A stretch of DNA of 22,179 nucleotides. Source: CAVURW01 sp963743595 (lineage in GTDB: Bacteria; Verrucomicrobiota; Verrucomicrobiia; Methylacidiphilales; UBA1321). The translations under genes and the position numbers were made by a program. The DNA lies in contig CAVURW010000191.1 of assembly GCA_963743595.1 (NCBI GenBank), positions 1 to 22,179 of the forward strand. Reading direction: 5' to 3'. The notes under the pieces were generated by a model that saw only the letters and a list, made by a program, of their open reading frames with translations, was not told the origin of the DNA and ran no database searches. Positions 8,516 through 15,696 of this stretch are shown one piece after another. Each line of letters begins with the position of its first letter. The first letter of the stretch is position 1.

Positions 8516-9058
8516 CTACTCCGATGGCGGCGTAAAATTGATCGAGTTCATGAATGCCGCGAGATCGGGATCATCTTGCGGCGTCGGGCTCGGAGCATGC
8601 AACGTGATCGTGTAGAGCTTGCCCTTCGTCGTTAGAAAAAGCGTGTAGATGCTCGTCTCGGTTTTATTCACAACGCCGTGGCAAAGGACCTGAAGTGCAT
8701 AAAGGTCTTTGAATTTCGTCGATCGCGCGTACTCGACCCGGAACTTGTTCTTTTTCATCGCCGATGTGTACGGGTTAATGAACTGCGGTGTGGTCACGGA
8801 GGTGAGGCTGGGCGTGTCCGTAACGGCCAGATCGCAGAGCCGGTGCGTTGTGGCATCCAGCGCGCTGAAATGATCTTTGGTCTGGCTCAGAATTTTCCAG
8901 GCCGTGCCGCCGGGGATGTTGATGGCGCAAGGCCCAGCCGTGAGGGTGAAGGTGTCGGGCACCTGTGCCTCGGACGCGATTTGCGCAGTAATAGGATGGT
9001 TCGCAGCCAATAGAAGAAAGCCCAAAAGAGCGGCGAAAAAGGGGAGTCGAGTGTTCAT
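8516..9058 (-). CDS. Secreted protein of unknown function
   Basis: This is a 180-residue protein with a clear signal peptide (MNTRLPFFAALLGFLLLAAN, cleavage near ITAQ-I). The mature part is small, has three cysteines (in GPCAIN, HRLCDL and VLCHGV) and ends with a segment reading LYTITLHAPSP...DPDLAAFMNSINF. That end resembles PsbP- or DUF1795-like fold proteins, where a 'kLYtlt' strand precedes a final helix (F..il.SF.F). This resemblance is weak and is inference. The gene converges on the lyase-like gene and diverges from ftsY. No Shine-Dalgarno site is obvious before the ATG. Confidence 0.7.
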   Translation of the reverse strand: MNTRLPFFAALLGFLLLAANHPITAQIASEAQVPDTFTLTAGPCAINIPGGTAWKILSQTKDHFSALDATTHRLCDLAVTDTPSLTSVTTPQFINPYTSAMKKNKFRVEYARSTKFKDLYALQVLCHGVVNKTETSIYTLFLTTKGKLYTITLHAPSPTPQDDPDLAAFMNSINFTPPSE

Positions 9059-9153
9059 CGGTGACGAGAGCGTAGGGACGGTGGCGACATCGTAGGAGGA
9101 AATTCACATATTTTTTTGGAGATTCCTGGGCTTATACCCCAGAATGAACAGCT

Positions 9154-9993
9154 ATGGGTTTTTGGACAAATTTAGTGAATCGCTTTCGGAGCACCACGCA
9201 GGCGGAGATCGATTGGGAGGCGGTGTTGATCGAAGCGGAGTTTGGGCCGAAGCTGGCCATGCAGTGGGTCGACGCGATGAAACAGGCTGGCGTTCTCCAT
9301 GACGAGAAGCAGGCTGAGGAGTGGTTAAAGAATCAATTGCGGTTGCTGGTGCGCATTCCGCCGCCACTGCCGGTCGCTCAAAAGCCGGAGGTGATTTTGC
9401 TGGTGGGCGTGAATGGAAGCGGCAAGACGACGACCGCCGCGAAATTAGCCGCGCGCAGTAAAGAGGCGGGTAAATCGGTGCACCTGGGTGCCGCTGACAC
9501 CTTTCGCGCGGCGGCGACCGAACAACTGGAAGCATGGGGCGAGCGTCTCAATATTCCCGTAACGACCGCGCCTGCGGGGACTGATCCGGCAGCGGTGGCT
9601 GTGAAATCGTTTCTGACCGCGCAAGAGGCGGGAGTCGATGTACTGATCATCGATACCGCAGGTCGACAGGCCAATAAACGGAACCTGCTTTTGGAATTAG
9701 GAAAAATCAAACGGAGTTTGCAAAAGAAAAGCGAGACGGTGCCGCATCACGTGTGGCTGGTGGCAGATGGAACGACCGGGAGCGGGATCTTGGTACAAGC
9801 CAAGGAATTTCATGAGGCGGTGGGGTTGACGGGGTTGATCGTAACAAAGCTCGATGGCTCCGCACGTGGAGGCATGGTGGTGGCGGTTCGATCTGACCTC
9901 GGAATTCCTACGTACTACTTAGGTCGAGGGGAGAGACCGGAAGACCTCAAACGGTTTGAGGCGATTGATTTTGTGAAGACATTTTTTGAGTGA
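9154..9993 (+). CDS. ftsY: Signal recognition particle receptor FtsY
   Basis: This 279-residue SRP-receptor GTPase docks ribosome-SRP complexes at the inner membrane for co-translational insertion. The NG domain is complete: the N domain (about 15-70), G1 GVNGSGKTTT (85-94), DTFRAAATEQL (115-125), G3 DTAGR (167-171), G4 TKLDGSARGG (231-240) and the closing block YLGRGERPEDLKRFEAIDFV. The acidic A domain found in E. coli FtsY is absent; only about 14 residues precede the N domain, starting MGFWTNLVNRF, which may act as a membrane-contacting helix. The usual DATTGQN loop reads DGTTGSG (205-211), a small deviation. It stands alone after a 95-nt divergent intergenic region. Confidence 0.96.
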   Translation: MGFWTNLVNRFRSTTQAEIDWEAVLIEAEFGPKLAMQWVDAMKQAGVLHDEKQAEEWLKNQLRLLVRIPPPLPVAQKPEVILLVGVNGSGKTTTAAKLAARSKEAGKSVHLGAADTFRAAATEQLEAWGERLNIPVTTAPAGTDPAAVAVKSFLTAQEAGVDVLIIDTAGRQANKRNLLLELGKIKRSLQKKSETVPHHVWLVADGTTGSGILVQAKEFHEAVGLTGLIVTKLDGSARGGMVVAVRSDLGIPTYYLGRGERPEDLKRFEAIDFVKTFFE

Positions 9994-10028
9994 TGGGAAC
10001 GGTCGCGGAAAATGGGTAACACTGTGGC

Positions 10029-10667
10029 ATGCGTAGGCTAAGCTTAATAATCGCTATTTTCGGCGTAACGACTTTTGTCGAAGCAAAAGACAAAAAGCCG
10101 AACGTGATACCTGATGAAGAACTGAAGATCCTTCAGTCTCCAGCCAAAGCGACGCTCTATTCGCTGGAGCCGGATGATCAGCCTAAAAAAGATGAAGAGC
10201 AACTTTGTGGCTACAAGGTCTTAGGAAAAGTAGAGATCGACGGAGTGAAGGAACAGATGGCCACTTCCGAGCTTCAAAAAGCGGTAAGAAATTGGGATGG
10301 ATTGATGGCCTCATGCTTTGATCCTCGTGAGGGGTTGGAAATAAGAACGGGAGGGCACACGTACGATTTTTTAATTTGCTACAGTTGCCACTATTTATAC
10401 GTCTATAAAGATTCAACCCTGCTGGCTGTAGTCGGAGCGGCCGGTTCCCGAAAGATTCTCGACGACATTTTAACGGTGTTTCACATCTCTGTGTCTCATA
10501 GCGATGAACGGAAACAGTCCGCGGAAGAGGCGAAGATGGCGGGCTCAATGGACCGCTGTTTCTCTGGGGTTCCAGCCCCTATTAAGAAAGACGTGGAAAA
10601 GCAGTTCTATAGCAGCACGCCGGATGTAAGCATGATGATCCTTCCGCTCAAAAAAGGAGTTTCCTGA
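10029..10667 (+). CDS. Secreted protein of unknown function, probably cut short by a frameshift
   Basis: As sequenced this is 212 residues with a signal peptide (MRRLSLIIAIFGVTTFVEA). The mature part has GYKVLGKVEI (61-70), a helix, then CFDPREGLEI (96-105) and DFLICYSCHYLYVY (113-126) with a C-x2-C pair. From memory this matches an uncharacterised secreted family with a 'CF-PRHGI ... DLVICFEC' core, seen in planctomycetes, Verrucomicrobia and Bacteroidetes. Some members carry a further C-terminal segment with a W-x-G-x-G-x-x-x-W motif. Such a segment follows here in the +1 frame (10657-10971), and deleting one A from the A6 run at 10650-10655 joins the two. The 212-residue product is therefore probably truncated. 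Function unknown. Confidence 0.6.
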   Translation: MRRLSLIIAIFGVTTFVEAKDKKPNVIPDEELKILQSPAKATLYSLEPDDQPKKDEEQLCGYKVLGKVEIDGVKEQMATSELQKAVRNWDGLMASCFDPREGLEIRTGGHTYDFLICYSCHYLYVYKDSTLLAVVGAAGSRKILDDILTVFHISVSHSDERKQSAEEAKMAGSMDRCFSGVPAPIKKDVEKQFYSSTPDVSMMILPLKKGVS

Positions 10668-10971
10668 TCAAAATACCAGGATCTTAAAGTTATTAGAATG
10701 GAACGGTATGGGCGTGAGCACTTGGAACAACAGTCCTAAGTATGAGGAGATCCCAGGAAAGCTCTTGTTTAACTATTCCACTCGAGAACTGGTGATCGCG
10801 ATTCAGTCGGCGCCAAGCTTCACGCCGACTCGACAGGAGCAAATCGCATGCGTACAATCCGGAAGCTGGAGGGAACCGGTGAATCCATGTGCCGAAGTTA
10901 AGTATAGTGCGGGGTCACACAGCGCCGGAAACGACAAAATGGCAGTACGTTCAAGTAGCCCGCTGCTCTAA
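10657..10971 (+). pseudogene. Out-of-frame 3' part of the 10029 gene
   Basis: This frame is open across the stop of the preceding gene and reads EFPDQNTRILKLLEWNGMG, then VSTWNNSPKYEEIPGKLL and FNYSTRELVIAIQSAP, ending at the TAA at 10969-10971. The LLEWxGxGxxxW and PxYExxPxxLL pattern is one I recall as the C-terminal part of longer relatives of the upstream protein. It has no ribosome-binding site of its own; the first ATG in frame is at 10708, inside the motif. Joined through a corrected A6 run, the whole gene would be about 313 residues. The last 30 residues are the least convincing, so a second lesion is possible. Confidence 0.5.
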
Positions 10972-11016
10972 CCTCGCCTTTGTCTTCAATGGCCCGCTCA
11001 CGGATGCGGGTGAGGC

Positions 11017-11042
11017 GGTCTGGGCATTCGGTCTGGGCATTC
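11017..11042. repeat. 13-bp perfect tandem duplication
   Basis: GGTCTGGGCATTC occurs twice in immediate succession, at 11017-11029 and 11030-11042. It lies in the short stretch between the broken secreted-protein gene and the lipoprotein gene. Because 13 is not a multiple of 3, it would shift any frame crossing it. With one copy removed, the frame read from 10889 would end at the TAA at 11070-11072, just before the ATG at 11079. Confidence 0.9.
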
Positions 11043-11078
11043 CTACGTGGATTGGCGCGGCCTATTATCTAATTATTT

Positions 11079-11490
11079 ATGACCATGCTCTCACGAAATG
11101 TGCTCGTTCTCATGCTCTCGGCGTGTGAACTTTCCCAGCAGCAACAGGTCGATTATGACGCCGTTCAGCACAGCAAGAGTTCCCCTGCGATCTACGATAA
11201 GATGGTACACGGCGACCCGTTGAGTGTTTCCGATATCATCGAGCTGACCAGAGCTCGCGTGAATGACGGCATCATTCTCCGCTACATTCGCGACCGCGAG
11301 ACGATCTATGTGCTCAACGGAATCGACTCAACGGAATCGACTCAACGGAATCGACGTGGATCGCATGCAAAAAGCGGGCGTTTCCCCGAGCATTATCGAT
11401 TACATTTTGCACACGGGCCAACAGGCTTCGGCGGGCTCTGGACCTCACCTGATTCCCATCGGCATTGGCGTGGGACTTCACTTCCACTAA
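11079..11490 (+). pseudogene. Small lipoprotein gene frameshifted by a 14-bp triplication
   Basis: The ATG at 11079 (or 11085) starts a short lipoprotein signal, MLSRNVLVLMLSAC, with lipobox LSAC. The protein then reads LSVSDIIELTRARVNDGIIL and RYIRDRETIYVLNGID. After that the literal frame becomes nonsense and runs to a stop at 11526-11528. In the next frame VDRMQKAGVSPSIIDYILHT and a C-terminal GIGVGLHFH lead to a TAA at 11488-11490. Removing two of three copies of a 14-bp unit (28 nt) rejoins the halves at NGID-VDRM. The restored protein has a repeated 'A-G-V-S/N-x-x-I-I-x-x-I' pattern that I know from small secreted proteins of Verrucomicrobia and planctomycetes. No Shine-Dalgarno site is visible. 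Function unknown. Confidence 0.7.
11313..11354. repeat. 14-bp unit repeated three times in tandem
   Basis: CTCAACGGAATCGA is repeated perfectly at 11313-11326, 11327-11340 and 11341-11354. The extra two copies add 28 nt and shift the lipoprotein frame by +1. One copy, or four copies, would leave the gene in frame; two or three do not. Confidence 0.95.
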
Positions 11491-11596
11491 AGTTCTGCCA
11501 TAACGAAGGGGTTCACGTTTGTCCATGAATCCCTTGCCCCATTTTTTACGGAAGTCGTTTTCTGATTGGCACATACGCCTGTCCGTGCTACCAGAT

Positions 11597-13975
11597 ATGA
11601 GCTTGAAGAGTACCCTTTGGCTCAGGCTCATTGCCCTCTCGTTTCTCTATTCTGCCGCTTCCTTTACTGAAGTTGCTCAGGCGCAAGCTCCCGCGCCTTC
11701 CACTCTCCCTCCGAAGGCTGCACCAGATAACAGCGACGAGATAACGATTCGTGGCGATACGGTTACCACCATCGGGGAAATCTGTAACGCAGACCAGAAC
11801 GTGATGGTGGAGAGTAACGGCGAAACCTTGTACGCGGATCACGTGGTTTTTGATCGCACCACACGCTTCGCCACCGCCACCGGAAACGCCCGGCTCTACA
11901 ACGGTAAAACGGTCTATCGTGGCGATCACATGACTTACAATTTCATCACGAAGGCGATTACCGCTAATTCTTTCACGTCGCAGGAATATCCTAAGATCAT
12001 TCGCGGCAGTTCCGTGATTACAGTGGAGGACAATCATTACCGGATCTTCCACGGAATCATGACCACGGATGATCGTGAGACGCCGGGATTTCATTTGAAC
12101 GCCACGCAGGTGGAGTATCGGCCCGGGGATGAAGTGGTTTTGAAAAACGTCGTCGTTTACGTGGGGAAGATTCCTGTTTTCTATGTGCCGTTCATTGTCC
12201 AATCGCTGAAAGACGACCGACCCACGTACACGTTCGATATTGGTCAAAGCTCGACGTTCGGTTTTTTCTTTTACAACGACTTTAACTTCATCATCGATAA
12301 GAACCTCAAAGCCAATGTGCAGCTCGATCTGCGCGAGAACCGAGGCGTGGGAGCTGGGCTGAACCTCACCTACCGCTCGCCCTCTAATCTGCTGGATGTG
12401 CTGAATTTCAAGAGCTATTTCATCCGCGACTCGTACTACAATCACACCGACCCTCTTTTTCCGACAGCTCGATACCAAGGCACGATTACCTCGACTGGTG
12501 TCTATGACGGCGTTGGAAATGAGGATCGGTACCGGTTCGCTCTCCAGAATAATCTCTCCCTGGGCCCTGACTTTTACACGATTGCCAACGTCACGATCTT
12601 GAGCGATCCCTACGTGACTCGTGATTTTTTCCCCGGTGAATATTCACTGAATGCTCAGCCCGATAGCGTGGCGGAGCTCGGTCACTACAGCCCGAACTAC
12701 AACCTGGATCTTCTCATTCGCGGGAGAACCAACACCTTTTTTGAGTCGGTGGATCGACTTCCAGAGCTCGATTTCGACATCAAGCAGCAACCGATTTTCG
12801 GCACAGGTCTCCAGTACCACAGTGAATCGAGCGTCGCTTACTTAGATCGCCGTTTTGCGCAGGCGGCCGATTTCCGTTTTCCCATAGATGACCCCTTTTA
12901 CGCGCTGAATAACCCGAATGCGCCGATTCAAAATAACTACAGCGGCTGGCGTTACGACACCTACCATGAGATCTCGTATCCCAAGCAGTATTTTAACTTC
13001 CTTTCACTCACCCCTCGCGTGGGTGGGCGCTTCACCTATTATGGCTACGAGAATGAACAAACTTCTCAGAATCCGACGGCCAATAATTCGAACACCGCCG
13101 GATCCATCGTACCGAACGACCCGAATCTCGATCCTCGCGCGCGGATTACTGGAAATGTCGGGTTGGAAGGAGATTTTAAAGTCTCAAAAACATGGGATGA
13201 CGTTCGTTGGGCTCCGCTCGGAATCAACGGAATTCGCCATGTTATGGAACCGTTCTTTAACGCTCAGTACATGCCCTCGCCGAATGTCGCTCCGGATAAA
13301 ATCCGTCCGTTTGATGCCCGCCTGCTCTCGGATCAACTTCAGCCTTTGAATTTCCCCGACTACAACTCGGTCGACTCGATTAATAAACAGGAAGTCGTCC
13401 GACTCGGTGTTGATAACCGCATCCAAACGCGACGCGACGGAAGCAATGTAAACTTGTTCGACTTATCGACCTATCTGGACGCCGATTTCGATCACAATTT
13501 CTCGAGCAGCTCCGGGCACACGTTTAGCGATCTCTATAACAATTTCACGTTTAATCCCACACAGAACCTAACGTACTTTGTTCGCTCGGCACTGGGATTT
13601 GATGGTGGGTTCAACGAGGTTCTCCAGGGAGTTACGTTTAGCCCGGATCCTTCGCTTTCAGTCACGGTGGGGCAAAACTACATCGATGGTAGCCCGCTCT
13701 TTCAAAACAGTGATCAGACCAACTTGAATTTCCAATATCGCCTCAACGAGCACTGGCAGTTTATCGCTAATGAGCAGTTTGAGTTGGCCAATGGACGCTT
13801 GCAGGAACAGAGTTACACGGTCCACCGCGATCTGGAGACATGGGATGCTGCGCTCACCTACACCTCACAAGAAGAGTACCTGGGACGCTACAACAATACG
13901 GTCTATTTAACGATGACGCTGAAAGCGCTGCCTCAACGTTCACTCCATTCACCGGGCACACCCATCGGCCAGTAA
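11597..13975 (+). CDS. lptD: LPS-assembly protein LptD (OstA/Imp)
   Basis: This is 792 residues from the ATG at 11597; a frame of 818 residues begins at 11519, but the signal peptide (MSLKSTLWLRLIALSFLYSA, cleavage near AQA) fits the later start. LptD is the outer-membrane beta-barrel that, with LptE, inserts LPS into the outer leaflet. The N-terminal OstA/LptA-like beta-jellyroll shows LYADHVVFDRTTRFATATGN and TVYRGDHMTYNF. It is followed by VVVYVGKIPVFYVPFI, a hallmark of the family at the jellyroll-barrel junction. The rest is a long beta-barrel rich in aromatic and polar residues, with many alternating strands. Only one cysteine is present (about residue 63), so the disulfide pairs used by E. 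coli LptD cannot form. pheA begins 2 nt after the stop. Confidence 0.93.
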   Translation: MSLKSTLWLRLIALSFLYSAASFTEVAQAQAPAPSTLPPKAAPDNSDEITIRGDTVTTIGEICNADQNVMVESNGETLYADHVVFDRTTRFATATGNARLYNGKTVYRGDHMTYNFITKAITANSFTSQEYPKIIRGSSVITVEDNHYRIFHGIMTTDDRETPGFHLNATQVEYRPGDEVVLKNVVVYVGKIPVFYVPFIVQSLKDDRPTYTFDIGQSSTFGFFFYNDFNFIIDKNLKANVQLDLRENRGVGAGLNLTYRSPSNLLDVLNFKSYFIRDSYYNHTDPLFPTARYQGTITSTGVYDGVGNEDRYRFALQNNLSLGPDFYTIANVTILSDPYVTRDFFPGEYSLNAQPDSVAELGHYSPNYNLDLLIRGRTNTFFESVDRLPELDFDIKQQPIFGTGLQYHSESSVAYLDRRFAQAADFRFPIDDPFYALNNPNAPIQNNYSGWRYDTYHEISYPKQYFNFLSLTPRVGGRFTYYGYENEQTSQNPTANNSNTAGSIVPNDPNLDPRARITGNVGLEGDFKVSKTWDDVRWAPLGINGIRHVMEPFFNAQYMPSPNVAPDKIRPFDARLLSDQLQPLNFPDYNSVDSINKQEVVRLGVDNRIQTRRDGSNVNLFDLSTYLDADFDHNFSSSSGHTFSDLYNNFTFNPTQNLTYFVRSALGFDGGFNEVLQGVTFSPDPSLSVTVGQNYIDGSPLFQNSDQTNLNFQYRLNEHWQFIANEQFELANGRLQEQSYTVHRDLETWDAALTYTSQEEYLGRYNNTVYLTMTLKALPQRSLHSPGTPIGQ

Positions 13976-13977
13976 CC

Positions 13978-14844
13978 ATGCATTCCGCTATCTCACCCAC
14001 AGAGATCGCCTACTTCGGTAAGCCCGGCAGCTTTTCGCATCTCGTCGCTCAGAAAGTCGCGGCGTCGCAGCAGATTGCGGAGCAGCACCTCACGCCTTGT
14101 GAAACGGTTCATGACGTCTTTCATCACACGCAGCGGGATCCGAGCCGCCTCGGCGTCGTGCCTATCGAGAACTCGTCGGCAGGAATGATCGAATCCACCA
14201 TCGATCACCTGATCAATGAACGCGGTCCTTTGCAGATCTTAGGGGAATATGCGCTCAACGTTCGCCTGGCCCTGCTGGCAAAAAATCACGGGGAGATTCG
14301 GTTGATTTCGTCGCATTTTGCCCCTCTTCAGCATTGTGAACTTTGGCTTAAGGAACATTATCCAGGCGTGGCGACAGAAGTCTCGGAGAGCACGTCATCG
14401 GCGGCTCATCGCGCTTCCTTGGAGCCTGGCGTTGCCGCAATCGCGCCCCTTTCCAGCGCCGCGCGATATGCACTCGAGACGGTGCAATTTCCCATCGGCG
14501 GCAATATCAAGAACCTGACTCAGTTTTTTCTCATGGGCCATCCGGCGTGCTTGCTGAGTGCCGCCGAGTCAACACCCCGCGAGACCTCCCTGGCCGCTGT
14601 TTTAAAGAATCAAGTCGGCAGCCTTTGCAAATTCCTCACCCCTTTCGCAGATTTCAAAATCAACTTGAAGCGCATCAAATCGCTGAACGTTTACGGCCAG
14701 CCAAACACCTACGTCTTCTTCGTCGGAATCGAATCGAATATCGCAGAACCGGCGATGACGGCTGCCATGGAATCGGCTGGCCAACAGTGCCATGAGCTGC
14801 GCCTGCTCGGTTCGTATCCCGTCCACCCCTCATTCGATTCTTAA
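13978..14844 (+). CDS. pheA: Prephenate dehydratase
   Basis: This is 288 residues from the ATG at 13978, two nt after the lptD stop, so the genes are probably co-transcribed and coupled. The enzyme converts prephenate to phenylpyruvate in phenylalanine synthesis. The catalytic domain has IAYFGKPGSFSH (10-21), GVVPIENSSAGMIESTIDHL (59-78), ALNVRLALLA (92-101) and GVAAIAPLSSAARY (151-164). The normally invariant TRF motif reads TQF (181-183). A C-terminal ACT-like domain follows (about 203-280, KNQVGSLCKFLTPFADFKIN), but the ESRP phenylalanine-binding motif is replaced by KSLN (234-237). No chorismate mutase domain is fused. Feedback regulation by phenylalanine may therefore be altered. Confidence 0.93.
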   Translation: MHSAISPTEIAYFGKPGSFSHLVAQKVAASQQIAEQHLTPCETVHDVFHHTQRDPSRLGVVPIENSSAGMIESTIDHLINERGPLQILGEYALNVRLALLAKNHGEIRLISSHFAPLQHCELWLKEHYPGVATEVSESTSSAAHRASLEPGVAAIAPLSSAARYALETVQFPIGGNIKNLTQFFLMGHPACLLSAAESTPRETSLAAVLKNQVGSLCKFLTPFADFKINLKRIKSLNVYGQPNTYVFFVGIESNIAEPAMTAAMESAGQQCHELRLLGSYPVHPSFDS

Positions 14845-14872
14845 ATCCCCTTATCTACACAAACCGTGTTCA

Positions 14873-14902
14873 TTGACACACCCTCTCTTCTAGGAATACC
14901 CT
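14873..14902 (+). promoter_or_regulatory. Candidate sigma-70-type promoter
   Basis: A perfect -35 TTGACA (14873-14878) is followed after 18 nt by TACCCT (14897-14902), a weak -10. It lies 30 nt before the ATG at 14932 and after the pheA stop, and would drive the secreted protein and the ExbB-like gene. It also argues against the longer frame starting at 14866, which is upstream of it. Confidence 0.5.
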
Positions 14903-14931
14903 TACCCACCTCTGCCCGAGCAGAGTCTCCT

Positions 14932-15690
14932 ATGATTCGGCACTCTTTACTCTGTTTTGCCACGCTCGCGTGCCTTCTCCCTGGCGCGCTCTGTGCCCAA
15001 ACAGACCGGGCCGATATCACGGGCGGTCGGACGTTCCCGACGTATCAACCGCCTGTCGGTGCCGGTTATGATCCCTCGGTCTCGACAATCGAGCCTCATC
15101 AAACCGTGTTCATGTCCGAGCGGGACATGTCCAAAGTGACCTCGCCCGGTGGTAACCCTGGTGCGATTCTCGATCTGCATGTCTCCAAGCAGCTCCGCAA
15201 GTTCACGATTCAGTATAAGCTCGATACGGCGGACCAAGTTCAAAACTCGGTAACGCTCCAGACCCTGCCAAAAGAAAACTTTGCGCTGAATCCGCACATC
15301 AGCGTGCCTTCCATTCACGAAGTCACCACAGACTCCATTTACTTTAAAGGCTTGAGCAACCCCGCTTTGGTCGAAGAAGTCCATTACTTGAACTGGGGAG
15401 CGACCACGGGAGAACAGCTCGACTTTCGTCGTGGCAACTACTTCACGTTCACGATCGCTAATCACTGGAAGTCCTTGCCGCTGACGATTGTCTTTCAGTA
15501 CCGGCAGGTGAATTCTCAGGAGTCAATTCGCACCCTCACGGAGAGCTTACCGAAGTTCTCCGGTGGCGCACGCGCCTACTTTGCGGTTATCGGGCCAGCC
15601 TACAGGAACTACGGCCCGGTGAGCTCGTGGCGCCTTCTCATTAAAGATGGCGATCAAGTCATCGGGCAACTCAAGTCGGCGATCTGGTAA
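14932..15690 (+). CDS. Secreted protein of unknown function
   Basis: This is 252 residues from the ATG at 14932, chosen because it gives a proper signal peptide (MIRHSLLCFATLACLLPGAL, cleavage near CAQ) and lies downstream of a candidate promoter. The mature part looks beta-rich and has no recognised catalytic motif. Visible segments include SKQLRKFTIQYKLDTADQVQ, VEEVHYLNWGATTGEQLDF and a C-terminal WRLLIKDGDQVIGQLKSAIW, which reads like a final beta-strand pair. The mature protein has no cysteine besides those near the signal cleavage site. It ends 6 nt before the ExbB-like gene. That spacing suggests a periplasmic partner or cargo of an ExbB-type complex, but this is inference. Confidence 0.75.
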   Translation: MIRHSLLCFATLACLLPGALCAQTDRADITGGRTFPTYQPPVGAGYDPSVSTIEPHQTVFMSERDMSKVTSPGGNPGAILDLHVSKQLRKFTIQYKLDTADQVQNSVTLQTLPKENFALNPHISVPSIHEVTTDSIYFKGLSNPALVEEVHYLNWGATTGEQLDFRRGNYFTFTIANHWKSLPLTIVFQYRQVNSQESIRTLTESLPKFSGGARAYFAVIGPAYRNYGPVSSWRLLIKDGDQVIGQLKSAIW

Positions 15691-15696
15691 ACCGCC

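Noticed and set aside
9126..9142. Hairpin CTGGG/CCCAG just before the ftsY start
   Set aside because: A 5-bp stem with a 7-nt loop is easily found by chance and has no T-run; not supported as a terminator or regulator.
10650..10659. Programmed ribosomal -1 frameshift at AAAAAAG
   Set aside because: The phase is wrong for a classic A-AAA-AAG slip, and the needed shift is +1; a mutation or transcriptional slippage is more economical.
10889..11128. A 79-residue frame between the two broken genes, with a hydrophobic stretch around VWAFGLGIPTWIGAAYYLII
   Set aside because: It crosses the 13-bp tandem duplication, overlaps both neighbours and resembles nothing I know, so I did not call it a gene.
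11588..12478. A 296-residue minus-strand open frame within lptD
   Set aside because: It lies fully antisense to a clear LptD N-terminal domain, has no recognisable motif or signal, and is explained by the codon usage of the opposite strand.
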